Shown: positions 31,237-40,104 of the stretch, one piece after another | Layout: every line of letters begins with the position of its first letter | How positions within the stretch are numbered: the stretch's first letter is position 1 | From: Corynebacterium lowii | GTDB lineage: Bacteria; Actinomycetota; Actinomycetes; Mycobacteriales; Mycobacteriaceae | Direction: 5' to 3' | Length of the DNA: 64,000 bases | NCBI RefSeq assembly: GCF_001412085.1 | Contig: NZ_LKEV01000002.1 | Span: forward strand, 186,001-250,000 | Made by a program: the position numbers and the translations under genes | Notes under the pieces: model-generated | Database searches by the model: none | What the model was told of the DNA's origin: nothing | The model's input: only the letters and a program-made list of their open reading frames with translations

Positions 31237-31346
31237 AACGGCTCCGCAAAGATTTTGAAACGAAAACCATCGGACCGAAACAGCTCGTCCGACTAGAAAC
31301 GTACCCCTCCATTCTCTAGGAAAAATATAAGGTACTCAATACCGAA

Positions 31347-31361
31347 ATATATGACATATAT
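31347..31361. promoter_or_regulatory. AT-rich inverted repeat upstream of the immunity array
   Basis: ATATATG A CATATAT is a perfect 7-1-7 palindrome about 110 bp upstream of paralogue A, in the otherwise unassigned gap 31237-31422. It could be an operator or part of the island promoter; simple AT richness may also explain it. Confidence 0.3.
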
Positions 31362-31422
31362 CATACCCAAAACCACTCCCGAACCCCCTCGCCCCGCTAC
31401 AATCCCCCGCCCCCGAGCCCCT

Positions 31423-32358
31423 CTACCCTTCCAAGTCCTCCTCCACCAGGCTCATATTGATAACCGCAGCCGCCTGCGAACCCGCCGCAGCCGCCACTGG
31501 CACCGTCGCCCCAGGGTTGCTCACATTCCCCGCCGCCCAAACCTTCGGGTGCGAGGTAGCCCCGGCGTGGTCCACGTCCAGCACCACACCCATCGGGGTT
31601 TCCTTGGTGGCCAGGTTCAGTTCCTCGGCAAAGCCGATATTCAGCCGCAGCGTAGAGCCCAGGAATACCGCATCCACGGGATATTCCCCTTCCTGAGTGC
31701 GCACTCCGGCCAGGCGTTCATTTTCGCTTTTCAGTGAAATAACAGGCGATTCCACAATGCGCACCCCATTCGCCCGCAGCCTCTCCATTCCCGCCAATTC
31801 CACGCCTTGAGTAAATACGGTCAGCTTCTTAGTCCACTGGGTGAGCAGCGTGGCCTGGTGTGCGCTCATGGGCGAGGTGGCAATTACCCCGAGGCGTTGG
31901 TTGGCTACCTCGTAGCCGTGGCAGTAAGGACAGTGCAGCACACTCTTGCCCCAGAAGCGCTCAACTCCGGGTATGGCGGGGAGGTCATCGCTGGCCCCGG
32001 TAGCCAGCAGCACACGGCGAGCACGGAGCACCCGCGCACCAGCCCGCCCATCAGCCGAACCCTCACCAGCGACGTCGATAGTTACTTCCAGCCCCGTGCC
32101 TTCCTCCCGCAATCGAGTGACGGTACCAGAAAGGAACTCCACCCCGTAGGCCTGTGCCTCGGCGCGACCTGCGGCCACGAACTCAGCCGGGGGTTTGCCG
32201 TCAAAGCCCACGGTATTGTGCATGTGGGCAGCGAAGCGGTTGCGGGGTGTTCCCGCGTCCACCACGAGGGTGCGGCGCAGGCAGCGCCCGGCGGTGAGCG
32301 CTGCTGCTACTCCGGCTGCGGAGCCACCGATGATGATAAGGTCCCATTCTTGATTCAT
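31423..32358 (-). CDS. Thioredoxin reductase-like FAD/NAD(P)H oxidoreductase
   Basis: A 311-residue flavoprotein of the TrxB-like class. The FAD site is LIIIGGSAAGVAAALTAGR at the N-terminus, the redox-active pair is in HCPYCHGYEV (about 132-141), and the second dinucleotide part plus WAAGNVSNPGA closes the FAD fold. It is shorter and less canonical than true thioredoxin reductase, as in proteins often annotated NAD(P)/FAD-dependent oxidoreductase next to regulators. Start MNQEWDLIIIGG chosen over an upstream in-frame ATG because it fits the fold. Electron acceptor unknown. It is the last chromosomal-type gene before the AT-rich island. Confidence 0.87.
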   Translation of the reverse strand: MNQEWDLIIIGGSAAGVAAALTAGRCLRRTLVVDAGTPRNRFAAHMHNTVGFDGKPPAEFVAAGRAEAQAYGVEFLSGTVTRLREEGTGLEVTIDVAGEGSADGRAGARVLRARRVLLATGASDDLPAIPGVERFWGKSVLHCPYCHGYEVANQRLGVIATSPMSAHQATLLTQWTKKLTVFTQGVELAGMERLRANGVRIVESPVISLKSENERLAGVRTQEGEYPVDAVFLGSTLRLNIGFAEELNLATKETPMGVVLDVDHAGATSHPKVWAAGNVSNPGATVPVAAAAGSQAAAVINMSLVEEDLEG

Positions 32359-32374
32359 GGGCACCATCATAATG

Positions 32375-32402
32375 AAAAAGGCTCCCACTAAGAGTGGGAG
32401 CC
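32375..32402 (-). terminator. Intrinsic terminator of pyk
   Basis: A 10-bp stem GGCTCCCACT/AGTGGGAGCC with a 3-base loop (32380-32402), then CTTTTTC on the minus strand, starts 14 bp after the pyk stop. It lies just upstream of the oxidoreductase start. Confidence 0.85.
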
Positions 32403-32416
32403 GGAAAGCGGGGCGC

Positions 32417-33865
32417 TTAAACGTCGCCGCGGGCGGACTGCGATTCCGCCTTGCTGAAACTATCGCCCAGCAGGTGCACGTGAATCATGTTGGTGTTGCC
32501 CTGGATTCCCGGAGGCGTACCGGCCACGACCACCACCATGTCATCACGGGAGTACTCCTTCATCTCCAAGAGCTCGGAGTTCACCTCTTCCATCATGCGG
32601 TCCGTGGAGTCCACGTTATCCACCAGGAAGGTGCGCACGCCCCAGGTGAGCGCCAGCTGGGAACGCACGGACTCATTGGGGGTGAATACCAGCAGCGGGA
32701 GGTGGGAGTGCAGGCGCGCCACGCGGCGGGCGGTATCACCGGAGGTGGTGAAGGCCACCAGGGCCTTGGCGTTAAGGCGCTCGGCAATAATGCGGGCGGA
32801 GTAAGAAATCACGCCGCGCTTGGTGCGCGGAATGTGTGCCAACGGGGGCACGATGCCATCGGATTCCGCCTGACGCACGATGCGGGCCATCGTGCGCACC
32901 ACGTTGTGTGGGTCCACACCCACGGAGGTCTCGCCTGAGAGCATGACGGCATCGGCGCCGTCGAGCACAGCATTGGCGACGTCGGAAGCCTCGGCGCGGG
33001 TGGGTCGCGAGTTCTGAATCATGGAGTCCAGCATTTGGGTAGCCACGATTACCGGCTTGGCATTCTCGCGGGCGATCTGCACGGCGCGCTTCTGGAAGAG
33101 CGGCACCTGCTCCAGGGGAACCTCCACGCCGAGGTCACCGCGGGCGATCATAATGCCGTCAAAGGCCAGGACGATGGATTCGAGGGCGTCCACGGCCTCC
33201 GGCTTTTCCAGCTTGGCGATGACGGGCACGCGGCGACCCACCTCGTCCATGACGGCGTGAACCAGGTCCACGTCACCGGGGGAACGCACGAAGGACAAGG
33301 CGATGAGGTCCACGCCCAGTTCCAGGGCAAAGCGCAGGTCGCGGATGTCCTTCTCGGAAAGGGCGGGCACGGAAACGTCCATGCCCGGCAGGGATACGCC
33401 CTTGTGGTCGGAGACGGGGCCGCCCTCGGTGACCTTACACACCACGTCGTTGCCGTCTACTTCCAGGCACACCAAGCCCACCTTGCCGTCGTCCACCAGG
33501 AGGCGGTCGCCCGGCTTGGCGTCGTTAGCCAGGCCCTTGTAGGTGGTGGACACGCGATCGTGCGTCCCCTCCACATCGTCGGTGGTAATGCGGATAATCT
33601 CGCCGTTCTCCCACCGGGTAGAACCCTCAGCGAAGGTACCCAGGCGAATCTTGGGGCCCTGAAGATCGGCCAGGATCCCCACGGCCTTGCCGGTCTGCTT
33701 GGCAGCCTGGCGCACCCAGGCATAGTTCTGGGCATGATCCTCGTGCGAACCGTGCGAGAAGTTCATGCGGGCAACGTTCATGCCGTCATTGACCAGGTCC
33801 AAAATGGCGGTCTCGCTCGCCACGGCCGGGCCGAGAGTACATACAATCTTTGTTCTTCTATCCAC
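32417..33865 (-). CDS. pyk: Pyruvate kinase
   Basis: Final glycolytic enzyme, phosphoenolpyruvate plus ADP to pyruvate plus ATP; 482 residues. Motifs: VDRRTKIVCTLGPAVAS at the start, ARMNFSHGSHEDH, ADLQGPKIRLG, the active-site signature IAKLEKPEAVDALESIV, MIARGDLGVEVP and MLSGETSVG; the C-terminal allosteric domain is complete. The GTG start agrees with the C. glutamicum protein as I remember it; the frame extends 15 codons upstream without support. It lies 152 bp after lgt and ends at a terminator. Confidence 0.97.
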   Translation of the reverse strand: MDRRTKIVCTLGPAVASETAILDLVNDGMNVARMNFSHGSHEDHAQNYAWVRQAAKQTGKAVGILADLQGPKIRLGTFAEGSTRWENGEIIRITTDDVEGTHDRVSTTYKGLANDAKPGDRLLVDDGKVGLVCLEVDGNDVVCKVTEGGPVSDHKGVSLPGMDVSVPALSEKDIRDLRFALELGVDLIALSFVRSPGDVDLVHAVMDEVGRRVPVIAKLEKPEAVDALESIVLAFDGIMIARGDLGVEVPLEQVPLFQKRAVQIARENAKPVIVATQMLDSMIQNSRPTRAEASDVANAVLDGADAVMLSGETSVGVDPHNVVRTMARIVRQAESDGIVPPLAHIPRTKRGVISYSARIIAERLNAKALVAFTTSGDTARRVARLHSHLPLLVFTPNESVRSQLALTWGVRTFLVDNVDSTDRMMEEVNSELLEMKEYSRDDMVVVVAGTPPGIQGNTNMIHVHLLGDSFSKAESQSARGDV

Positions 33866-34017
33866 GTATTCCACCCTACTGCTAATCGCTTCCGATCTCC
33901 ACGGATTCATGCCCGAACGTGCCCACTAATGTGGGATTATCCGAGGCATCTTCCTTAAGCCAATGTACCCGCGCGGCCGCCTGCGTGCCGGGCGAGCCGC
34001 CCCCGCTATCGACGCCC

Positions 34018-34872
34018 CTACTCGCGCTCCACCGGCTGCCCGGCGCGGCGTCGCAAAGCAAAGAACACCGCCACCGCCCCGGCGAATACCACCGTGGACA
34101 CGATGGTGTTGATGCGCAGCCCCATGACCATCGTGGCGGGATCATCGCGCAGCAGCTCCACCCAGAAACGCCCCAGGGTGTAGCCCGCCACGTACAGGGT
34201 AAAAAGCTGCCCGTCGCGCAGGCGGAAGCGGCGATCAATCCACAGCAACAGGGCAAAGACCAGCAGGTTCCACAGCATCTCGTAGAGGAAAGTGGGGTGC
34301 ACCGAGGTCAGCACCTCCCCCGTAGAAGTGCCCGTGACCGGGGCATAACGGCCGTTTTCATCCACGCGGCGGTAAATATCCAGTGCCCAGGGCACCTCCG
34401 TGGGCCGCCCGTAAAGCTCCTGATTAAACCAGTTGCCCAGGCGGCCGATGGCCTGGGCCAGAATCACGCCGGGGGCCACGGCATCGGCAAAGGGCCCCAG
34501 AGCCACCTTCTTGTGACGCAGATACGCCCACACCGCCAGGCCGCCCAGGGCCACCGCCCCCCAAATGCCCAGGCCACCATTGGTAATTTTAAGAGCATCC
34601 CAGGGGTTGGCCCCCTCACCGAAGTACTTGGGCCAATCGGTGAGCACGTGATAGAGCCGCCCGCCGACGATCCCCGCGGGGATAGCGATAATCGCCACGT
34701 CCCACACCACATTGGGATCACCCCCGCGCGCCGCATAACGGCGGGAGGTGAGCCACAGCGCCACGACAATGCCCGCGATAATGCACAGCGCATAGGCGCG
34801 GATGGGCACCGGGCCGAGGTACCACACCCCCTGCGAGGGGGAAGGGATATTGGCTAAGTAATCAACACGCAC
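34018..34872 (-). CDS. lgt: Prolipoprotein diacylglyceryl transferase
   Basis: Inner membrane enzyme attaching diacylglycerol to the lipobox cysteine of prolipoproteins, 284 residues with about seven membrane segments. The Lgt signature [22 protein letters not shown] (split around residue 142) and the conserved [12 protein letters not shown] and [11 protein letters not shown] regions are present. GTG start. It sits between the TrpC-like gene and pyk, as in other corynebacteria. A substrate candidate in the window is the lipoprotein at 45297-46052. Confidence 0.95.
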   Translation of the reverse strand: MRVDYLANIPSPSQGVWYLGPVPIRAYALCIIAGIVVALWLTSRRYAARGGDPNVVWDVAIIAIPAGIVGGRLYHVLTDWPKYFGEGANPWDALKITNGGLGIWGAVALGGLAVWAYLRHKKVALGPFADAVAPGVILAQAIGRLGNWFNQELYGRPTEVPWALDIYRRVDENGRYAPVTGTSTGEVLTSVHPTFLYEMLWNLLVFALLLWIDRRFRLRDGQLFTLYVAGYTLGRFWVELLRDDPATMVMGLRINTIVSTVVFAGAVAVFFALRRRAGQPVERE

Positions 34873-34947
34873 GCCTATCAGTGTGCCCTATTCCCCACCA
34901 CCGCGTTAAACACCGCTGCGTTAAAAATGCGCGGCGCTCAAACGGCG

Positions 34948-35757
34948 CTAAAAATCACCCGCGCCCTTGCGCCCCGCGCAGGCCGGGTGTTGGCCCGCCG
35001 CCGTGAGCGCGCGCAGGCTATCGCGCGAATCCTGGGCCTGGCGCACCGCGCGCCCCACCACCACGGCATCTGCCCCATTGGCGGCATAGGCGAGCAGGTC
35101 CCCAGGGGATTCCACCCCGGAAAGCCCCACGCACACCACAGATTCCGGCATACCCGCGGCGATCTCGGCAAAGAGTTCCGCATTAGTCACCCCCGTGGCG
35201 CGGTCACGGGTATTGATACCCAACACTCGCAGCCCGGAATCCAGGGCCCGCTCCGCCTCTGCGGGGGTGCGCACCTCCGCCAGGGCGGTCATACCCAGGC
35301 CTTCTACTCTGTCCGCCAGGGCCACAAAGCGGTATTCATCGAGGTAACTCAATTGCAGGGGGATGAGATCGGCACCAAAAAGACGCGCCTCATGGATTTG
35401 GTAGGGGTCAAAGAACAATCCCCGCGCCATCACCGGAACGCTCACTGCGGCGCGCACCCGGCCCATCGCGGAAAGAGCCCCCAAAAAACACTGGGGCTCG
35501 GCATGGCAGGCGATGAGGTGGGCGCCTTCCTCTTCAAAGGCGCGGGCGCACTCCTCCACCTCTGTTTCCCGCACAAGCCCCTTGATCTCTGGGATCACCC
35601 CGCAGCCGCTGCGCAGCAGGGCCGCTAAGGCGTCTCGGGCGGGGGTGGCGGCGCGGGAACGAGCCTTAACTTCGGTGAAGGGGAGGCGGGCCTCACGCAA
35701 GGCAAGATGGTGGCGGGCGAGAGCGGGAATAGGATCAATCGCCGTTGAGAGCGCCAT
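34948..35757 (-). CDS. Indole-3-glycerol phosphate synthase-like protein lacking catalytic residues
   Basis: A 269-residue TIM-barrel protein clearly related to TrpC: VIPEIKG, VPVMARGLFFDPYQIHEARLFGADLIPLQLSYL, LAEVRTPAEAERAL, VLGINTRD and SGVESPGDLLAYAANGADAVVVG. It departs from functional TrpC at key places: the EVKRASPSKG motif is EIKGLVRETE, the RKDF loop with the catalytic lysine reads ARGL, GINNRDL reads GINTRD, and the ESGI motif reads LSGV. GGAGG five bases upstream supports the ATG. It lies between the his operon and lgt, not in a trp operon. Probably a paralogue with another role. Confidence 0.82.
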   Translation of the reverse strand: MALSTAIDPIPALARHHLALREARLPFTEVKARSRAATPARDALAALLRSGCGVIPEIKGLVRETEVEECARAFEEEGAHLIACHAEPQCFLGALSAMGRVRAAVSVPVMARGLFFDPYQIHEARLFGADLIPLQLSYLDEYRFVALADRVEGLGMTALAEVRTPAEAERALDSGLRVLGINTRDRATGVTNAELFAEIAAGMPESVVCVGLSGVESPGDLLAYAANGADAVVVGRAVRQAQDSRDSLRALTAAGQHPACAGRKGAGDF

Positions 35758-35898
35758 GCTCGCCTCCTTCAATAGGCCCGAACGTGACTCAAACCACCTA
35801 CTAGATTCTCTTCCAAAGCCTAATCCCTGTGGGGTTCAGAGAAAAATCATCAAGTACAAAGGCGCTTTCCAACCCCGCCTCTCTCGCAGGCAGAGGGG

Positions 35899-36600
35899 CT
35901 AGCGACGCCCCTCGTCCTCCGCGGCACCTCGGGTATCCGTGGTGTCCGCGGTATCCGTCGGGTCAATATCGGCATCCAGGGCGTCCCACAGCACCCGGCC
36001 GGAATCGGGGGCGTCATGAAGATCGGCGCGCAAACGCTGCTCCCGGCTCTCCTTGCGCTCGTAGCGATTCATCGTGGCGGTATCCTCCCCAGGGCGCAGC
36101 GCCAGCACCACTCCACCCAACACAGCCAGGGCCGCGCCCACAATACTGAGCACCGGACCCGCGTACTGCACGGTAGCCGTAGAAATCTCCGCCCACTGCG
36201 AAAGGCTCACCGCTCCCTCTTGGGTACCCATCGCGGTGCTGCCGCCGGTGGTATCGGCCCCGGCGCTCAGCAGGCTGTGCACGCGCTGGGTATCGGCACC
36301 CTGCATAAGAATCTGGGTGGGAATCCAGGCCAGCCCCGCGCCCGCCAGCGCGCAGACGATGCCCACGACGCGGCGCCCGGTGCGTCGCAAAGCCAAACCC
36401 GCCACGCATCCCGCCGCCAGCAGCAAGGCCACGGCCACGAGCTCCGTGGACCAGGTGGAACCGGAGACGGAAGCCGTGGTGGAGCCAGATTTATCGTCGA
36501 AGGCCTCCACCGCTATCCAGGTCATGCGCGAGGACGCCCATTGCAGGGCCGCCGCCACCGCCAAACCAAGGGCCGCTATACGCCCCACCCTGCGATTCAT
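35899..36600 (-). CDS. Trp-operon-associated membrane protein (TIGR02234 type)
   Basis: A 233-residue protein with four membrane segments ([69 protein letters not shown]), an extracytoplasmic loop with WIAVEAFDD and Ser/Thr-rich stretches, and an acidic cytoplasmic tail. Such proteins accompany trp genes in actinobacteria. Here it lies between hisI (4-bp overlap) and the TrpC-like gene. No catalytic feature is visible. Confidence 0.75.
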   Translation of the reverse strand: MNRRVGRIAALGLAVAAALQWASSRMTWIAVEAFDDKSGSTTASVSGSTWSTELVAVALLLAAGCVAGLALRRTGRRVVGIVCALAGAGLAWIPTQILMQGADTQRVHSLLSAGADTTGGSTAMGTQEGAVSLSQWAEISTATVQYAGPVLSIVGAALAVLGGVVLALRPGEDTATMNRYERKESREQRLRADLHDAPDSGRVLWDALDADIDPTDTADTTDTRGAAEDEGRR

Positions 36601-36959
36601 GCTCGCTCCTGCACAAGCACATCGGCGTCAAAGCAGGTGCGATCCCCCGTGTGGCAGGCCGCGCCCTCCTGTTCTACGACCAGCAGCACAGTATCGCCAT
36701 CGCAATCCAGGCGTACCTCCCGCACCCGCTGGGTATGCCCGGAGGTGGCTCCCTTCACCCAGTATTCACCCCGCGAGCGCGACCAATAGGTGCCCTGCCG
36801 GGTAGCCAGCGTATGAGCCAGCGCAGTAGCATCCATCCAGGCGAGCATGAGCACCGCACCGCTGTGGGCGTCCTGCGCGATGGCGGGCACCAAGCCCTGA
36901 TCGTTAAAGCGCACCCGCTGAGCAATCTGCGGATCGAGCACGTAATCTTCTACGTTCAT
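36597..36959 (-). CDS. hisI: Phosphoribosyl-AMP cyclohydrolase HisI
   Basis: Third step of histidine synthesis, hydrolysing phosphoribosyl-AMP; 120 residues. The signature [23 protein letters not shown] and zinc ligands in [11 protein letters not shown] and [13 protein letters not shown] are intact. It is the monofunctional HisI, without a HisE domain. It overlaps hisF by 4 bp at its start and the TIGR02234 gene by 4 bp at its end, late in the his operon. Confidence 0.96.
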   Translation of the reverse strand: MNVEDYVLDPQIAQRVRFNDQGLVPAIAQDAHSGAVLMLAWMDATALAHTLATRQGTYWSRSRGEYWVKGATSGHTQRVREVRLDCDGDTVLLVVEQEGAACHTGDRTCFDADVLVQERA

Positions 36960-37720
36960 CGCCGCACCTCCGCGCCCGCTCCGGCAAGGGCCTCCTTGAC
37001 CTCCGGAATGGAGGTCACCCCAAAATGGAAGATGGAAGCCGCCAGAAGGGCATCGGCCCCCGCCTCCACGGCCGGGGGAAAATCGGCGGCCTTGCCCGCC
37101 CCGCCCGAGGCAATCACCGGAATACTCACCGCCGCGCGCACCAGGCGAATCAGCTCCAGATCAAAGCCATCGCGGGTGCCATCAGCATCCATCGAGTTCA
37201 GCAGAATCTCCCCCACGCCCAATTCCTGGGCTTTGCGCGCCCATTCCACCGCGTCCACCCCCGCGGAGCGACGCCCCCCGTGCGTGGTCACCTCGAAGCC
37301 GGAGGGCTGCTCCGCGCTGCGGCGCGCATCCACGGAAAGCACGATGCACTGGGCGCCGAACTGTTCGGAGAGTTCGCGCAGCAACTCCGGGCGGGCCAAC
37401 GCGGCGGTATTCACCGAGACCTTATCCGCCCCGGCGCGCAGGAGGGCGCGCACGTCCTCCGCGCTGCGCACCCCGCCGCCCACGGTGAGCGGAATAAAAA
37501 GCGTATCGGCGGTGCGGCGCACCACCTCAATCATGGTGCTGCGCCCGGAGGAGGAGGCGCTGACGTCGAGGAAGGTCACCTCATCGGCCCCCTCGCGCCC
37601 GTAACGGGCGGCCAGCTCCACGGGGTCGCCGGCATCCCTGAGATCACTGAAATTGATCCCCTTGACCACCCGGCCTTCGTCTACGTCCAGGCAGGGAATC
37701 ACCCGTACCGCCAGCGCCAT
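36956..37720 (-). CDS. hisF: Imidazole glycerol phosphate synthase subunit HisF
   Basis: Cyclase subunit that, with the glutaminase HisH, makes imidazole glycerol phosphate and AICAR; 254 residues, TIM barrel. [15 protein letters not shown] carries the catalytic Asp near residue 11, and [14 protein letters not shown] carries the second catalytic Asp. [15 protein letters not shown] contains the phosphate site. It lies 3 bp after the inositol monophosphatase-like gene and overlaps hisI by 4 bp. Confidence 0.97.
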   Translation of the reverse strand: MALAVRVIPCLDVDEGRVVKGINFSDLRDAGDPVELAARYGREGADEVTFLDVSASSSGRSTMIEVVRRTADTLFIPLTVGGGVRSAEDVRALLRAGADKVSVNTAALARPELLRELSEQFGAQCIVLSVDARRSAEQPSGFEVTTHGGRRSAGVDAVEWARKAQELGVGEILLNSMDADGTRDGFDLELIRLVRAAVSIPVIASGGAGKAADFPPAVEAGADALLAASIFHFGVTSIPEVKEALAGAGAEVRR

Positions 37721-37723
37721 CGG

Positions 37724-38524
37724 TTACCTTTCCGCCGTTGAGGATTCCAACGTTCTCATCGTACCCACCAAGAGAGCGTGGGTGTCAGCCTCGCCCACCA
37801 CCACGCCGGGGGAAGAGGGAACCCAGGGGCCGCCCTCGGGATCGGTGACCACGCCCCCGGCCTCGCGCACCAGCAGCGCCCCGGCCGCATTATCCCAGGT
37901 ATGAGGGGAAAAGGATACGGCCCCGGCGAAGATACCCTGGGCGGCAAAGGCGAGGTCCACCCCCACCGAGCCGGTGACCCTGGGGCGCAGGTGCGTTTGG
38001 GAAAGCGCAGCCAGGAGATCGTGGCGGGTGGGGGTGGAATACACGCATTGGCTTTGGGAGGACAACGAGGAGAAACCCACCTGAGCAATGGAGGTATCCC
38101 TGGTGAGCAGCGGCGGGTGCTCGCGGCCATTGACCCGCAGGCCACCGCCGGCTACCGCGCTGAGGCGGCGCTCTAACAGCGGCAGGGAGCACAGGGCGAG
38201 CACGGGTTGTTCCTCCACCAGCAGGCTGAGCAAGATGGCGCACAGGGGGTTACCCACGGCGTAGTTGGCGGTGCCGTCGATGGGATCAATCACCCACACG
38301 GGCTCCTTACCCAGGTGCCCGCCCCGTTCCTCCCCATAAACGGGTATTCTGGTGAACTGCGTGAGCGTGGTGCGCAGATATTCCTCGATGCTCAGGTCCA
38401 CCTCGGTGACGTACTCGCCGGGGGCCTTCTCGTAGCGCTCCATCGTTCCCACGCCGCGCAGGAACATGGCCTCGGCCTCGTCCATCACCGCCTGGGCTAC
38501 GGCCAATAATTCCTGGGTATCCAT
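37724..38524 (-). CDS. impA: Inositol monophosphatase family protein ImpA
   Basis: Mg-dependent phosphatase of 266 residues. Metal and substrate motifs are in order: YGEERGG (about 79-85), WVIDPIDGTANYAVG (about 92-106) and SPHTWDNAAGALLVREAGG (about 207-225). In C. glutamicum a gene of this type sits at this his-operon position and is called impA, while histidinol phosphatase is encoded elsewhere; activity on histidinol phosphate or inositol phosphate cannot be decided here. Located between hisA and hisF. Confidence 0.88.
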   Translation of the reverse strand: MDTQELLAVAQAVMDEAEAMFLRGVGTMERYEKAPGEYVTEVDLSIEEYLRTTLTQFTRIPVYGEERGGHLGKEPVWVIDPIDGTANYAVGNPLCAILLSLLVEEQPVLALCSLPLLERRLSAVAGGGLRVNGREHPPLLTRDTSIAQVGFSSLSSQSQCVYSTPTRHDLLAALSQTHLRPRVTGSVGVDLAFAAQGIFAGAVSFSPHTWDNAAGALLVREAGGVVTDPEGGPWVPSSPGVVVGEADTHALLVGTMRTLESSTAER

Positions 38525-38614
38525 CTGCCTATCCTTCGCTTCGGCTGAGCTATGCGCTTGGGTTACCTGTGTCCTTGGGCTTACCTCTGCCCGTGGCTGA
38601 CCTGTGCTCGCAAT

Positions 38615-39394
38615 CTATCCGCGCGGTGCGGTGGCGCTGTGGTCACGGCCACCGCCGGCCACCGCGTCCAGAGCCGCCAGGGCCTCGCTCAGGCTAAAGG
38701 CCCCCTCGTACAGGGCCTTGCCCACGATCGCGGAATCAATGCCCTCGCCACTCACCGCCGCCAGCGCCTTAATATCCTCAATGCTGGCGACACCGCCCGA
38801 GGCCGTCACGGTGGCGTCGGTAGCGGCGGAAACCCCGCGCAGCAAATCCACATTCGGCCCGCTCAGCGTGCCGTCACGGGAAACGTCGGTGACCACGAGG
38901 CGCTGGCAACCCGCGGCGTCGAAGCGTTCCAGAATCTCCCAGAGATCCCCGGCGTCGGCAGCCCAGCCTCGGGTCTTGGCGCGCCACTCCCCATCAATTT
39001 CCTGGGCGGCGAGGTCAATGGCGATCTTCTCCCCGTGCCGTGCAAGCACCCCGGCAATCCACTCGGGGTTTTCTATGGCGGCGGTGCCGATATTAATGCG
39101 GGAGGCCCCCGTGGCCAGGGCGCGTTCTAGGGAGGCGTCGTCGCGGATTCCCCCGGCGAGGTCCACGTGCACGTCCAGGGTGCCCGCGATCTGCGCCAGC
39201 ACCTCGTGGTTGCTGCCGCGCCCAAAGGCGGCGTCAATATCCACCAGGTGAATCCACTGGGCACCCTGCTCCTGCCAGGCCAGGGCGGCGTCAAAGGGGC
39301 TGCCGTAGGATTTCTCCGTACCAGCCTCCCCTTGGTGCAAGCGCACCGCCTTACCTTCGGAAATGTCTACTGCGGGCAGGAGTGTGAGGCTCAT
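38615..39394 (-). CDS. hisA: Phosphoribosyl isomerase HisA
   Basis: ProFAR isomerase of histidine synthesis, 259 residues, TIM barrel. [27 protein letters not shown] holds the catalytic Asp near residue 9, and [13 protein letters not shown] the second one; [10 protein letters not shown] is the phosphate-binding loop. Actinobacterial homologues may also act in tryptophan synthesis (PriA); that cannot be settled by eye. Start taken at ATG; a GTG two codons upstream is possible. 35 bp after hisH. Confidence 0.94.
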   Translation of the reverse strand: MSLTLLPAVDISEGKAVRLHQGEAGTEKSYGSPFDAALAWQEQGAQWIHLVDIDAAFGRGSNHEVLAQIAGTLDVHVDLAGGIRDDASLERALATGASRINIGTAAIENPEWIAGVLARHGEKIAIDLAAQEIDGEWRAKTRGWAADAGDLWEILERFDAAGCQRLVVTDVSRDGTLSGPNVDLLRGVSAATDATVTASGGVASIEDIKALAAVSGEGIDSAIVGKALYEGAFSLSEALAALDAVAGGGRDHSATAPRG

Positions 39395-39429
39395 AGGCAC
39401 ACATTCTAACCCCGGTGCGGGGCGAAAAG

Positions 39430-40074
39430 TTATAACTGCTGTACCCAGTTATAGAGCAGCCTCAAACCCGCCTCCCCGGATTTTTCCGGGTGGAACTGCG
39501 TGGCCCACAGCGGGCCGTTTTCCACCGCCGCCACAAAGCGATCCCCGCCGTATTCCGCCCAGGTCACCGCGGGAGCCTCGGTGAGATCATCACCCTCAAA
39601 CTCCCAGGTGCGCACCCCAAAGGAGTGCACAAAGTAAAAGCGCTCCTCCGCCCCAATGCCCTCAAACATCGCAGAACCCGCCGGGGTCTCCACCGTATTC
39701 CAGCCCACGTGAGGCAGCACCGGGGAATGGAGCTTTTCCACCGTGCCGGGCCACTGCCCACAGCCCGGCGTATCCACTCCGTGTTCCAGGCCACGTTCAA
39801 AAAGCACCTGGTGGCCCACGCAGATTCCTAAGACAGGTCGCCCCCCGGCCAGGCGCTGCCCGATAATCCGCGGGCCATAGATGGAGTTCAGCCCCTCCAT
39901 GCAATAGGAAAATGCCCCCACCCCCGGTACCACGAGCCCATCAGCCTGCGTGGCCTCCTCGGCGTCGGAGGTCACGCTCACCTGCGCTCCCACGTGTTCC
40001 AGGGCGCGCTGCGCCGAACGCAGGTTACCGGCACCATAATCCAAAAGAACCACCTGAGCAGACATGCCGCTCAT
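39430..40074 (-). CDS. hisH: Imidazole glycerol phosphate synthase glutaminase HisH
   Basis: Class I glutamine amidotransferase supplying ammonia to HisF, 214 residues. The nucleophile elbow is [12 protein letters not shown] (Cys about 86), and the His-Glu of the triad are in [13 protein letters not shown]. The N-terminal [13 protein letters not shown] is typical. AGG five bases upstream supports the first ATG, though a second ATG three codons later is equally family-like. It lies between the MFS gene and hisA. Confidence 0.95.
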   Translation of the reverse strand: MSGMSAQVVLLDYGAGNLRSAQRALEHVGAQVSVTSDAEEATQADGLVVPGVGAFSYCMEGLNSIYGPRIIGQRLAGGRPVLGICVGHQVLFERGLEHGVDTPGCGQWPGTVEKLHSPVLPHVGWNTVETPAGSAMFEGIGAEERFYFVHSFGVRTWEFEGDDLTEAPAVTWAEYGGDRFVAAVENGPLWATQFHPEKSGEAGLRLLYNWVQQL

Positions 40075-40104
40075 TCTAGCCTGCCGCCCTGCCGCTCAGG
40101 GTGC

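Noticed and set aside
38615..39394. Calling hisA a bifunctional PriA
   Set aside because: The distinguishing active-site residues cannot be judged reliably without an alignment, and the presence of a separate trpF is not visible here.
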